Assembly: GCF_000719705.1 (NCBI RefSeq)
Contig: NZ_JOHO01000011.1
Location: forward strand, 1-64,000
Direction: 5' to 3'
Source: Streptomyces sp. NRRL S-350
Lineage (GTDB): Bacteria; Actinomycetota; Actinomycetes; Streptomycetales; Streptomycetaceae
Length of the DNA stretch: 64,000 nt
Numbering within the stretch: position 1 is the first letter of the stretch; every line of letters begins with the position of its first letter. A program made the position numbers and the translations under genes. Under the pieces are notes generated by a model. That model made no database searches. It was not told where the DNA came from and saw only the letters and a list, made by a program, of their open reading frames with translations. Of the stretch, positions 25,601 through 33,349 are shown one piece after another.

Positions 25601-26143
25601 GAGGCCGAGCTCCCGGCTGCGGGCGAGGACGGCGCGGACCTCGTCGGCGAAGCCGCGGGTGGTCAGGCAGGCCCGCAGGTCCAGCGGCCACGGGATGCGG
25701 GAGCTGCCGAGGCGGGCGTCCTCGGCGCCGCCGGCGAGCAGTTCGCGGACCATGACGTCCTGCTCGGGGCCGGAGAGCAGCCGCAGCGGCTCGGCGTAGT
25801 CCTTCGGGTCCTGGTGGGCGCGCAGCAGGGCGTAGCAGAAGGAGTGGAAGGTGGTGGCCTGCGGGGCGGCGGCGGTGCTGCCGAGCCGGCCGGCCATCCG
25901 GTCGCGCAGTTCCGTCGCGGCCTTGCGGCTGAAGGTGAGGACGAGGATCCGCTCGGGGTCGGTGCCGTCCTCGATCCGCCGGGCGACGGCCTCGACGAGC
26001 GTGGTGGTCTTGCCCGTGCCCGGCCCGGCCAGGACCAGCAGCGGGCCGCCGGTGTGCTCGACGACGGCACGCTGGTAGGCGTCCAGCACGGGTGGGTCGG
26101 GCTGGACGAGCGGGCTGCGCACGAGCCGGTAGGGGGAGTTCAC
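22700..26143 (-). CDS. adnA: AdnA-like helicase-nuclease subunit
   Basis: This 1147-residue partner of AdnB has Walker A GPGTGKT at 40-46, DExx box VFVDEYQDTDPSQ, GDPDQSIYAFRGA, TAHRSKGLEWRLV and FYVAATRARERL. The C-terminal nuclease has GSMDRV and YVVDFKTGK. It also carries an AddB-type four-cysteine Fe-S site, made by Cys in LENCSLQWF and by GGCDRCTFRRSC. Between the motor halves lies an acidic VDA repeat encoded by a 9-bp minisatellite (24680-24769). The GTG start at 26143 has only a weak GGGA site; homologues from memory begin with a similar SPYRLVR segment. The gene is longer than the mycobacterial one, partly from the repeat. Confidence 0.92.
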   Translation of the reverse strand: MNSPYRLVRSPLVQPDPPVLDAYQRAVVEHTGGPLLVLAGPGTGKTTTLVEAVARRIEDGTDPERILVLTFSRKAATELRDRMAGRLGSTAAAPQATTFHSFCYALLRAHQDPKDYAEPLRLLSGPEQDVMVRELLAGGAEDARLGSSRIPWPLDLRACLTTRGFADEVRAVLARSRELGLGEDELKRFAQGVQRPDWAAAAHFLADYLDVLDLRGVLDYAELVHRAVLLAERPDVGQELRQRYDAVFVDEYQDTDPSQVRLLRRLAGGGRDLIAVGDPDQSIYAFRGADINGILDFPQTFRQADGSPAEVKVLRVSRRSGALLLAASREIARRMPMGRLPADKLAQHRALLPSREGGRVEVYTYPTPGAELDSIADLLRRAHLEDGVPWGEMAVLVRAGARSIPGVRRALGAAGVPLEIDGDDLPLREEPAVAQLLLALRVCAQQASRQAARDRYGDPDAVDAVDAVDAVDAVDAEDAEGTGDAVDAVAPRADGTAAADPLTTELAHALLTGPLGGLDGSDLRRLGRALREEERAALRAEGRPGTAPRPADELIREALAEPERLVALDPAYARRARDLGTLLRKVREMLAGGCTAEEALWELWDGSRRWRERLERAALRGGAAGRNADRDLDALCALFETAARAEEQVTGHRSALDLLAELEAQDIAADTLTVRAVRPEAVRLMTAHRSKGLEWRLVVVAGVQDGLWPDLRRRGSLLEADRIGRDGLAEPLSPAALLGEERRLFYVAATRARERLIVTAVKAPADDGDEPSRFLRELYREDVDPRTGKVLRRTPPVTVEDVTHRPRRPLSVAALVAELRAVTVDPARSPELRRAAAERLAVLAAATDEDGLPLVPAAHPDRWWGLDEPTAAPEPLRSADLPVRLSGSGLEQLENCSLQWFLDKEVKARGAGSAAQGFGNVVHALADEVGSGRTPADLAVLMERLDTVWDALAFDAPWKSHQEKTEARAALERFLNWHVLERGRDVVATEHGFDVTLDVGGVSVRIRGSMDRVEKDGSGRAYVVDFKTGKQLPSDRSLPEHKQLAVYQLAVRAGALGELPGFAEHPPATGGAELVHLREPAAKAAPDAPKVQRQDPPQGEPWIENLLAEAAGKVLAERFVPQTGGGCDRCTFRRSCSAQRDGAQLVE
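24680..24769. repeat. 9-bp minisatellite inside adnA
   Basis: The unit GGCGTCCAC repeats perfectly five times (24716-24760) with degenerate copies on both sides. On the coding strand it encodes Val-Asp-Ala repeats broken by Glu variants. Because the unit is a multiple of three, slippage would change linker length without breaking the frame. Confidence 0.9.
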
Positions 26144-26226
26144 GGACTGGTCCCGGGGTCGAACAGGGCATGGCCGGGCGGGCCCCGCCGGGGGCCCGCC
26201 CGCATCGAGCCTACGGTCCTCCTCCG

Positions 26227-26619
26227 TCAATCCCGCCCGGGCGGGGCGTTCCCGGCGTCCTCGGGGGGCTGCGGCGGCTCCCCGTCCCAACGGGCCCGCT
26301 TGAGGTCGACCCGGGGCGGGTCGGCGAGTTCGCGCAGCGGGGTGCCCTCCTCGCCGTAGTGGGCGAGGGCGCGCCGCTCGTGGCCGGGCAGGAAGCGGCC
26401 GTCCGCGCGGATGACCCGCCACCAGGGCACCGAGCCGCCGTACAGGGCCATCACCCGGCCGACCTGCCGCGGTCCGCCCTGGCCGAGGTACTCGGCGACG
26501 TCGCCGTAGGTCATCACCCGGCCGGGTGGAATCCGCTCGGTCAGGTCGAGCACCAGTTCGGCGAAGGGCGGCAGGGCGTCCGGCGGGCCGTCGTCTGTTG
26601 CGTCCGTCACCTGCGGCAT
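26227..26619 (-). CDS. Alkyltransferase-like (ATL) MGMT-fold protein
   Basis: This 130-residue protein resembles the DNA-binding domain of O6-methylguanine methyltransferase (IPPGRVMTYGDVAEYLGQGG, RQVGRVMALY). The reactive Pro-Cys-His-Arg is replaced by Pro-Trp-Trp-Arg (GGSVPWWRVIRADG, near residue 65). Such ATL proteins bind O6-alkylguanine without repairing it and hand the lesion to nucleotide-excision repair. It lies 83 nt upstream of adnA on the same strand, so it may share the repair operon. The C-terminal 30 residues are charged and probably disordered. The matching M. tuberculosis gene is, from memory, Rv3204. Confidence 0.9.
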   Translation of the reverse strand: MPQVTDATDDGPPDALPPFAELVLDLTERIPPGRVMTYGDVAEYLGQGGPRQVGRVMALYGGSVPWWRVIRADGRFLPGHERRALAHYGEEGTPLRELADPPRVDLKRARWDGEPPQPPEDAGNAPPGRD

Positions 26620-26753
26620 TCTTCCTCACGGCGGCGCGACCCCGGTGCCGTACGAACGGGACGCCGCGCCCGATCCGCCCCCTGTCCGGCACGGGGCGTC
26701 GGGGCATGCCACCATCTTCGGGGCGGTGAGTGGTGATACGAGGACAAGACCAG

Positions 26754-29588
26754 ATGACCGGGACGGCTGACGTGGGCGTGGACAAGGACTCCGACGAGTC
26801 CGCTGCCGCCGTGCCCCCGCCGACCGGTGGCGGGGACGAAGGCCTGCCCGCACCGGGGCCGACCCCGGAAGTCTCCCTGATCAAGGACCGGACGATCAAG
26901 ACCCCCGCGCCCACCCGCGCCCCCGACCAGGACGACCGGGCCCACCAGGCCGAACAGCCCGAAGAGCCCGATCAGCCCGAAGAGGCCGAAGAGCCCGCGG
27001 CGCCCGCCCGGCCCGGCGCCCCGGAGGCCCCCGCCCCGGAGACCCCCGCCCCGGAGACCCCGGCGCCGGAGGCCCCCGCACCGCTGCCCGACTACCAGGA
27101 CCCGCTGGACGACGCCCCGCACCTGGACGTCGACGAGCCGCTGCTCGCCGCCCGCGCGCACCGCCCGTCCGACCTGCTCCGCTTCCTCACCGGCGTCTTC
27201 GGGATCGTCGCCGTCTTCGTGCTGGCCGGCATCGCCACCTCGACCACCACCGGCATCGAGCAGGACATCGCCACCAACGCGCCGCACTTCTCCGCGGTGC
27301 TCGCCACCATCACCGGCCTGGTCTCCAGCGTCGCGGTCCTCGCCGTGCCGCTGGCCTTCGCCGTCGAGCGGCTGATCAAACGCGACGGCCTGCGGGTCGC
27401 CGACGGCGTCCTCGCCTCGGTGCTCGCGTACGGCGTCTCGCTCGGCATCGACTGGTGGGTCGCCGAAGGCGCCTCCGACCACATCCGGGAGGCGCTGACC
27501 AGGCTGCCGCTGGACAGCAACGGCACCCTCACCGACCCGGTGCACGGCTACCTCGCGCCGGTGATCGCCTACATGACCGCCGTCGGCATGTCGAGCAGAC
27601 CGCGCTGGCGGGTCGCCCTGTGGGTGGTGGTGGTCTTCAGCGGGGTCACCGAGCTGCTCGGCGGCTACACCACCCCGCTGTCGCTGATGCTCACCGTGCT
27701 GATCGGCTGGTCCGTCGCCTACGGCACGCTGTACGCGATCGGCTCCCCCAACATCCGGCCCACCGGCCAGCACATGATGATCGGCCTGCGCAAGGTCGGC
27801 TTCACCCCGGACGGCGCCCACCGCGCCCCCGACGCCCCCGGCGGCACCCGCCGCTACTACGTCACCCAGCAGGGCGGCCCGCCCCTGGACGTCCACATCA
27901 TCGACCGCGAGCAGCAGGCCTCCGGCTTCTTCTACCGGGCCTGGCGGCGGCTGCGGCTGCGCTCGGTCGCGGTGCGCCGCAGCCCGCAGTCGCTGCGCCA
28001 GGCACTGGAGCAGGAGGCCCTGATCGCGTACGCGGCGGCCGCCTCGGGCGCCTGCGCGCCGCAGCTGGTCGCCACCTCCGAACTGGGCCCGGACGCCGCG
28101 ATCCTGGTGTACGAGAACGTCGAGGGCCGCGCCCTGGACGAGCTGGCCGACGACGAGGTCACCGACCGGGTGATGGCCTCGGTCTGGCAGTCCGTGGCCG
28201 CCCTGCACGAGCGCCGGATCGCCCACCGGCGGCTGACCGGCGAGTCGCTGCTGGTGGTGGACGGGGAGACCGGCTGCCTGGTCAACCTCTCCGGCGGCGA
28301 CATCGCCGCCACCGACCTGACGCTGCGCATCGACGTCGCCCAGCTGCTCACCACCTTCGCCCTGCGGATCGGGCCGGAGCGGGCCGTCGCCGCCGCCAAC
28401 GCGGTGCTCGGCGCCGAGCGGGTGGCGCAGGCGCTGCCGCTCCTCCAGCCGGTCGGGATGAGCCGTTCCACCAGGATCGAGCTGGCGAAGCTCGGCAAGG
28501 AGCGCAAGGCCGCCGCCCGCGCCAAGGCGCTGGAGCAGGTCGCGGCCGGCGAGCGCACCCAGCAGCAGGCCGAGGAGGACATCGCGGCGGCCGGCGAGGA
28601 CCTGCTGAGCCGCATCCGCGGCCAGATCCTGCAGATCGCCCCCGAGGCGCCGATGGAGCCGGCCAAGCTGGAACGGCTGAAGCCGAAGACCCTGATCATG
28701 GTCATCGCGCTCACCTTCGCCGCCTACCTGGCGCTGACCACCATCAAGCCGGCCCAGCTCAAGCTCTCCCAGATGAACTGGGCCTGGGCGGCGGCCGCCC
28801 TGCTCGCGGCCGCGTTCAGCTACGTCGCCGCCGCGATGAGCCTGACCGGCTTCGTCCCCGAGCGGCTGCCGTTCCGGCGCACCGTCGCCGCCCAGCTGGC
28901 CGGTTCCTTCGTCAAGCTGGTCGCCCCCGCGGCGATCGGCGGCATCGCCCTCAACACCCGCTACCTGCAGCGGGCCGGCATCCGTTCCGGCCAGGCCGTG
29001 GCCTCGGTCGGCGCCTCCCAGCTGGCGGGCCTGGCCGGGCACCTGCTGCTGCTGTTCAGCTTCGGCCTGATCACCGGCAGCCAGACCAACGGCGACCTCT
29101 CCGCCTCCCGCGCGGTGATCATCGGCGTGCTGACCGCCGCCGTGCTCGCCCTGGTGGTGGCCGCCGTCGCGCCGCTGCGCCGGTTCGTCCTGGGCCGCCT
29201 GCGCTCGCTGTTCTTCGGCGTGGTGCCGCGGATGCTCGACCTGATGCAGACGCCCAGCAAGCTCGTCACCGGTTTCGGCGGCATCCTGCTGCTGACCCTG
29301 TCCTTCACCGCCTGCCTGGACTTCTCGGTGCAGGCCTTCGGCGGCGACGTCAGCTTCTCGGCCGTCGCGGTGGTCTTCCTGACCGCCAACGCGGCCGGCT
29401 CGGCGATCCCCACCCCGGGCGGCATCGGCCCGGTCGAGGTCGCTCTGATCGGCGCCCTGACCGTCGCGGACGTCTCCCCCACGGTCGCCACCCCCGCGGT
29501 CTTCCTCTATCGGGCGCTCACCTTCTGGCTGCCGGTGCTGCCGGGGTGGATCGCCTACAACGTGCTGCAGCGCAGGCACGCGCTCTGA
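26754..29588 (+). CDS. Kinase-like/LPG-synthase-type flippase fusion membrane protein
   Basis: This 944-residue protein has four parts. Residues 1-125 are a disordered Pro/Glu/Ala-rich tail with repeated PAPET units. About 140-340 is a membrane region (LLRFLTGVFGIVAVFVLAGI onward). About 360-620 is a cytoplasmic domain with protein-kinase-like or aminoglycoside-kinase-like layout (AILVYENVEGRALDELAD, AALHERRIAHRRLTGESLLV), in which the usual HxD catalytic motif looks degenerate. About 650-940 is a lysylphosphatidylglycerol-synthase transmembrane (flippase-like) domain with GSFVKLVAPAAIGGIALNTR and TPGGIGPVEVALIG. A GAGGA site lies upstream of the ATG. It probably moves or organises a lipid-linked substrate under nucleotide control, but the substrate is unknown. 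Confidence 0.85.
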   Translation: MTGTADVGVDKDSDESAAAVPPPTGGGDEGLPAPGPTPEVSLIKDRTIKTPAPTRAPDQDDRAHQAEQPEEPDQPEEAEEPAAPARPGAPEAPAPETPAPETPAPEAPAPLPDYQDPLDDAPHLDVDEPLLAARAHRPSDLLRFLTGVFGIVAVFVLAGIATSTTTGIEQDIATNAPHFSAVLATITGLVSSVAVLAVPLAFAVERLIKRDGLRVADGVLASVLAYGVSLGIDWWVAEGASDHIREALTRLPLDSNGTLTDPVHGYLAPVIAYMTAVGMSSRPRWRVALWVVVVFSGVTELLGGYTTPLSLMLTVLIGWSVAYGTLYAIGSPNIRPTGQHMMIGLRKVGFTPDGAHRAPDAPGGTRRYYVTQQGGPPLDVHIIDREQQASGFFYRAWRRLRLRSVAVRRSPQSLRQALEQEALIAYAAAASGACAPQLVATSELGPDAAILVYENVEGRALDELADDEVTDRVMASVWQSVAALHERRIAHRRLTGESLLVVDGETGCLVNLSGGDIAATDLTLRIDVAQLLTTFALRIGPERAVAAANAVLGAERVAQALPLLQPVGMSRSTRIELAKLGKERKAAARAKALEQVAAGERTQQQAEEDIAAAGEDLLSRIRGQILQIAPEAPMEPAKLERLKPKTLIMVIALTFAAYLALTTIKPAQLKLSQMNWAWAAAALLAAAFSYVAAAMSLTGFVPERLPFRRTVAAQLAGSFVKLVAPAAIGGIALNTRYLQRAGIRSGQAVASVGASQLAGLAGHLLLLFSFGLITGSQTNGDLSASRAVIIGVLTAAVLALVVAAVAPLRRFVLGRLRSLFFGVVPRMLDLMQTPSKLVTGFGGILLLTLSFTACLDFSVQAFGGDVSFSAVAVVFLTANAAGSAIPTPGGIGPVEVALIGALTVADVSPTVATPAVFLYRALTFWLPVLPGWIAYNVLQRRHAL

Positions 29589-29597
29589 ACCGCCCCG

Positions 29598-29643
29598 GCG
29601 CATGACGAAGGGCCCGCCGTCCGGCGGGCCCTTCGTCATGCGC
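29598..29643. terminator. Bidirectional terminator hairpin
   Basis: A perfect 21-bp inverted repeat centred on a 4-nt GTCC loop lies between the convergent flippase-fusion and moeZ genes. Its length and position make it one of the strongest terminators in the window. Confidence 0.9.
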
Positions 29644-29706
29644 TCCGCGGCCTCCGCGGACTGCCCTGAACTCCCGTGAACTCCCTTGAGGGGAAAGACC
29701 GGTGCC

Positions 29707-30885
29707 TCAGTAGACCGGCTTGTGCGGCTCGATCTGGTTCACCCAGCCGAGCACGCCGCCGCCCAGGTGGACGGCGTTGGCGAAGCCCGCGGACTTCACC
29801 ACGGCCAGCACCTCGGCCGAGCGCACGCCCGACTTGCAGTGCAGCACGATCTTCCGGTCCTGCGGCAGCCTCTCCAGCGCGTCGCCCATCAGGAACTCGT
29901 TCTTCGGGATCAGCACCGCGCCGGGGATGTTGACGATCTCGTACTCGCCGGGCTCGCGGACGTCGACGAGGAAGATGTCCTCCTTGTCGTCCTGCCACTG
30001 CTTGAGCTGCGCCGAGGTGATGGTCGAACCGGCGGCGGCGGCCTGCGCCTCCTCCGACACGACGCCGCAGAAGGCCTCGTAGTCGATCAGCTCGGTGACC
30101 GTCGGGTTCTCCCCGCAGACCGCGCAGTTCGGGTCCTTGCGGACCTTCACCTGGCGGTAGTTCATCTCCAGGGCGTCGTAGATCATCAGTCGGCCGAGCA
30201 GCGGCTCGCCGATGCCGGCCAGCAGCTTGATCGCCTCGTTGACCTGGATCGAGCCGATGGACGCGCACAGCACGCCCAGCACGCCGCCCTCGGCGCAGGA
30301 GGGGACCATGCCCGGCGGCGGGGCCTCCGGGTACAGGCAGCGGTAGCAGGGGCCGTGCTCCGCCCAGAAGACGCTGGCCTGGCCGTCGAAGCGGTAGATC
30401 GAACCCCACACGTACGGCTTGCCGAGCAGCACCGCCGCGTCGTTCACCAGGTAGCGGGTGGCGAAGTTGTCGGTGCCGTCCACGATCAGGTCGTAGCCGG
30501 AGAAGATCTCCATGACGTTGGAGTTGTCGAGGCGCTCCTCGTGCAGGACCACGTCGACGTAGGGGTTGATCTCCTTGACCGAGTCGCGCGCCGACTCCGC
30601 CTTGGAACGGCCCACGTCCGACTGACCGTGGATCACCTGGCGCTGCAGGTTCGACTCGTCGACCACGTCGAACTCGACGATGCCCAGCGTGCCGACACCG
30701 GCGGCGGCCAGATACAGCAGGGCGGGCGAGCCCAGGCCGCCGGCGCCCACGCACAGCACCTTGGCGTTCTTCAACCGCTTCTGCCCGGCCATGCCCACGT
30801 CGGGGATGATCAGGTGGCGGGAGTACCGGCGGACCTCATCGACGGTGAGCTCGTCGGCCGGCTCGACCAGGGGTGGCAACGACAC
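29707..30885 (-). CDS. moeZ: Adenylyltransferase/sulfurtransferase MoeZ
   Basis: MoeZ adenylates the C-terminus of ubiquitin-like sulfur carriers and then thiolates them, feeding sulfur to molybdopterin, thiamine, cysteine and some secondary metabolites. The 392-residue protein has a ThiF/E1-like domain (VLCVGAGGLGSPALLYLAA; DNFATRYLVND; zinc pairs CYRCLYP and CAVCGENP) and a C-terminal rhodanese domain with catalytic cysteine in IVLHCKSGVRSAE. The GTG at 30885 has GGAG upstream and gives the usual family length. A SigR-type promoter lies about 90 bp upstream, so sulfur transfer is probably induced by thiol stress. Confidence 0.95.
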   Translation of the reverse strand: MSLPPLVEPADELTVDEVRRYSRHLIIPDVGMAGQKRLKNAKVLCVGAGGLGSPALLYLAAAGVGTLGIVEFDVVDESNLQRQVIHGQSDVGRSKAESARDSVKEINPYVDVVLHEERLDNSNVMEIFSGYDLIVDGTDNFATRYLVNDAAVLLGKPYVWGSIYRFDGQASVFWAEHGPCYRCLYPEAPPPGMVPSCAEGGVLGVLCASIGSIQVNEAIKLLAGIGEPLLGRLMIYDALEMNYRQVKVRKDPNCAVCGENPTVTELIDYEAFCGVVSEEAQAAAAGSTITSAQLKQWQDDKEDIFLVDVREPGEYEIVNIPGAVLIPKNEFLMGDALERLPQDRKIVLHCKSGVRSAEVLAVVKSAGFANAVHLGGGVLGWVNQIEPHKPVY

Positions 30886-30973
30886 GGGGACTCCGATGGG
30901 TGTCTTGTTCGGGTGGCCTGGGCCAGCCTCTTCGTGGGGTTGTTGCTCCACCACTCGGGTGGCTCTCTAGGCC

Positions 30974-31000
30974 AACAGTGTCACGCCCCTCCACTATTCC
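30974..31000 (-). promoter_or_regulatory. SigR-type promoter of moeZ
   Basis: On the - strand GGAAT (30996-31000), a 19-bp spacer and GTT (30974-30976) match the SigR consensus GGAAT-N18/19-GTT. It lies about 90 bp before the moeZ start, in the gap between moeZ and the epimerase gene. The rest of that gap (30886-31128) shows nothing else clear. Confidence 0.7.
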
Positions 31001-31128
31001 GAGACAGCCCGTCCGATGGGCGAGACGGGTGGCGCCGGATCGTGGGACCGGGCGCCGGGCCCCCGGAGGCGCCCCGAACCCGTGTCCCACGGGCCCCGCG
31101 GCACCTCGGGAGCCTCCTCCGAACCTCC

Positions 31129-32136
31129 TCAGACCCGGCAGGCCGTCTCCAGCCACACGTCCCCGAGGGACTCCTCCAGCGGCACCTGCGTCCGCCATCC
31201 GAGACGGTCCCGGGCGGTGCGGACGTCCGCCTGCCGCCACGGCACCGGCTCGCCCGGCACCGCCCGGCCCTCCGGCCGCAGTCCCTCCGCCCGGTGGCCC
31301 GGGAGGTAGGGGCCGGGCTGGTGGTGATGGCCGTGCGGGTGGTCGCCCCCCGCCGCGCCGACCTGCGCCGGCAGCAGGACCGGCCGGTTCTCCTCGACGA
31401 TGGACCCCTCGAAGCCCGAGGCCCGCACCAGCAGTTGGGCCGCGTCCCGGGCCCGGACGGCGTGCCCGCTGCCGATGTTGACCACCCCGGTGGCGGCCGA
31501 CACCGCGGCCGCCTGGATGGCCCGCGCGACGTCCCGCACGTCCACGAAATCCCGGTATCCGGACAGGTCCGGCATCCGCACCGTGCTCTCGTCCCGTTCC
31601 AGGGCCCGCCGCAGCCCCTCGGCCAGCCGCCCGAACAGCGAGGCCGTCGGCGCCCCCGGCCCCACCACGTCGAACACCCGCAGCACCGCCGCGTCCAGGC
31701 CGGAGGCCAGCACCAGCTCCGTCCCGGCCAGCTTGGACACCCCGTACGGGCCGACCGGCCGCGGCTCGGCCTGCTCGGAGACCGGCACCCCGCCGGGCAC
31801 CGGCCCGTACTCGGCGGCCGAGCCGACGTGCACCAGCCGGGCCGGCTCCCGGCTGCGCCGGATCGCCTCGCAGACCGTCGCGACGGCCAACGTGTTCGAC
31901 CGGATCAGGGTGCGCGAGCTGCCGTAGGTGGCGCCCGCGCAGTTGATCACCACCTGCGGCGCGACCGCGTCCAGGAACCGGGCCAGCGCGCCCGGGCTCC
32001 CGGTGGTCAGGTCGAAGCGGATGTCGGCCGAGTCGCGCCGGCCGAGCACCGTCACCTGCAACTCCTGGTCCATCAGCAGACGGTCGGTGACCCGGCGGCC
32101 GATGAAGCCGTCGGCGCCCAGCAGCAGCACCCTCAT
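31129..32136 (-). CDS. NAD-dependent epimerase/dehydratase (extended SDR)
   Basis: This 335-residue protein has the Rossmann glycine motif GADGFIG at residues 7-13, the active-site PYGVSKLAG (Tyr-x3-Lys, near residue 130) and the extended-SDR segment LRVFDVVGPG. Family members act on nucleotide sugars. Near residue 265-290 there is an unusual insertion rich in His, Pro and Gly (GGDHPHGHHHQPGPYLPGHR) that could bind metal. It lies 121 nt downstream of a membrane-protein/glycosyltransferase pair on the same strand, suggesting a shared role in making a cell-surface glycan. AAGGA precedes the ATG. Confidence 0.87.
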   Translation of the reverse strand: MRVLLLGADGFIGRRVTDRLLMDQELQVTVLGRRDSADIRFDLTTGSPGALARFLDAVAPQVVINCAGATYGSSRTLIRSNTLAVATVCEAIRRSREPARLVHVGSAAEYGPVPGGVPVSEQAEPRPVGPYGVSKLAGTELVLASGLDAAVLRVFDVVGPGAPTASLFGRLAEGLRRALERDESTVRMPDLSGYRDFVDVRDVARAIQAAAVSAATGVVNIGSGHAVRARDAAQLLVRASGFEGSIVEENRPVLLPAQVGAAGGDHPHGHHHQPGPYLPGHRAEGLRPEGRAVPGEPVPWRQADVRTARDRLGWRTQVPLEESLGDVWLETACRV

Positions 32137-32257
32137 CGGGGGTGTCCTTCCACGAAGCGAGGTCGGGGGACGACCTGGCGGTCTGAAATCAACGAACGGA
32201 CGAAACGGAGGATCACGAAGGGATCGGAAGGCGGTCGGAAAGGGGGTCGCAGGGCGG

Positions 32258-33349
32258 TCAGCGGTACGAGTCGGCCCGGCCGAGCACCGCCCAGGCGTAC
32301 GCCAGCAGCACCGCCGCGACGGCGCCGCCGCCGAGCAGCAGGGCCGACGACAGGGGGCGGCCCACGGCGAGCAGCCCGAGCGTCGCGGCGGGCCCGGCCG
32401 ACGCCCCCAGCGCCGCGGCCGTCGGCCGACCGCAGCGCGCCAGCAGGGCGGGCAGCACCAGCAGCAGGCCCAGCACGCCCTGCACCGCCCACGGCGCGGG
32501 GCCGGCCCGCTCGGCCGCCGCGTGCAGCAGCCCGCCGCCGTGGCCCGGCCCGGGGCGTGGCGCGACGACGGCCAGGACGGCCAGCGCGGCGAAGGTCAGC
32601 GCCGCGAGCACCGCCAGGTGCAGGGCGACGGCGACCGGCAGCACCGGCCGCATCCGGGCCCGGAACTCGGCCGTGGTGGCCGCCGCGCCGAGGTGGCCGC
32701 GGCCGACCTGCCGGTACCAGCGGGCCACCCGCTCGGCGGAGCCGGCCGACAGCGCCGCCGCCGGCACCAGCGCGGCCGCCAGCGGCCGGTCCCCGCCCGG
32801 TACGGCCGCCGGGAGCAGCAGCAGTCCGGCCAGGCCCAGCCCGTACCCGAGGGCGGCGGGGCCGTACCGGGAGCCGTCGCGCTCCCGGGGCCGCCACCGC
32901 GGCCCGAGGGCGTCCCACGGACGGGTGGGCCCGGCGGACGGCGGGCCGGGCACGGCCCGGGGCGGCGCCGTCAGCGCGGGCAGCAGCACCAGCGGCACGA
33001 CGGCCGCCGCCGGCACCGGCCAGCGGGCGCCGAGCGCCACCACCGCCGCGCAGGGCAGCGCGGCCAGTGCCGCGGCGGTCAGCGCCGCCCGGGCGTCGGC
33101 CCCGCACCGCCGCGGCGGTTCCGGCCGGGGCTCCGGCAAGCGGCGGGGCACCCGGGCGTACAGCTCCTCGGCGAGCGAGAACAGGTCGGCGTGCCGGCAC
33201 CGGGCGGCGGCGTCCGGTCCGAGCCCGGCCTCCTCCAGTCCGGCGGCGATCTCCAGCGGGTCGACGGCGCGCTCGCACAGCTCCCGGTGCTCCGCCATGA
33301 GCTCGCGCACCGGGTCCGCGCTGCTGCCGAGCGCCGCGCCGCCGGTCAT
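32258..33349 (-). CDS. Polytopic integral membrane protein
   Basis: I recognise no named family. The 363-residue protein starts with about 90 soluble residues (VRELMAEHRELCERAVDPLE; LFSLAEELYARVPRR) and continues with roughly eight to ten Ala/Leu/Val-rich membrane helices (VALHLAVLAALTFAALAVLA; LGLLAVGRPLSSALLLGGGA). Its ATG overlaps the stop codon of the glycosyltransferase gene by one base (TGATG), so the two are translationally coupled. A role in exporting or anchoring the product of that glycosyltransferase is plausible, much as PelG accompanies PelF in other bacteria, but sequence similarity to PelG was not established. Confidence 0.72.
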   Translation of the reverse strand: MTGGAALGSSADPVRELMAEHRELCERAVDPLEIAAGLEEAGLGPDAAARCRHADLFSLAEELYARVPRRLPEPRPEPPRRCGADARAALTAAALAALPCAAVVALGARWPVPAAAVVPLVLLPALTAPPRAVPGPPSAGPTRPWDALGPRWRPRERDGSRYGPAALGYGLGLAGLLLLPAAVPGGDRPLAAALVPAAALSAGSAERVARWYRQVGRGHLGAAATTAEFRARMRPVLPVAVALHLAVLAALTFAALAVLAVVAPRPGPGHGGGLLHAAAERAGPAPWAVQGVLGLLLVLPALLARCGRPTAAALGASAGPAATLGLLAVGRPLSSALLLGGGAVAAVLLAYAWAVLGRADSYR

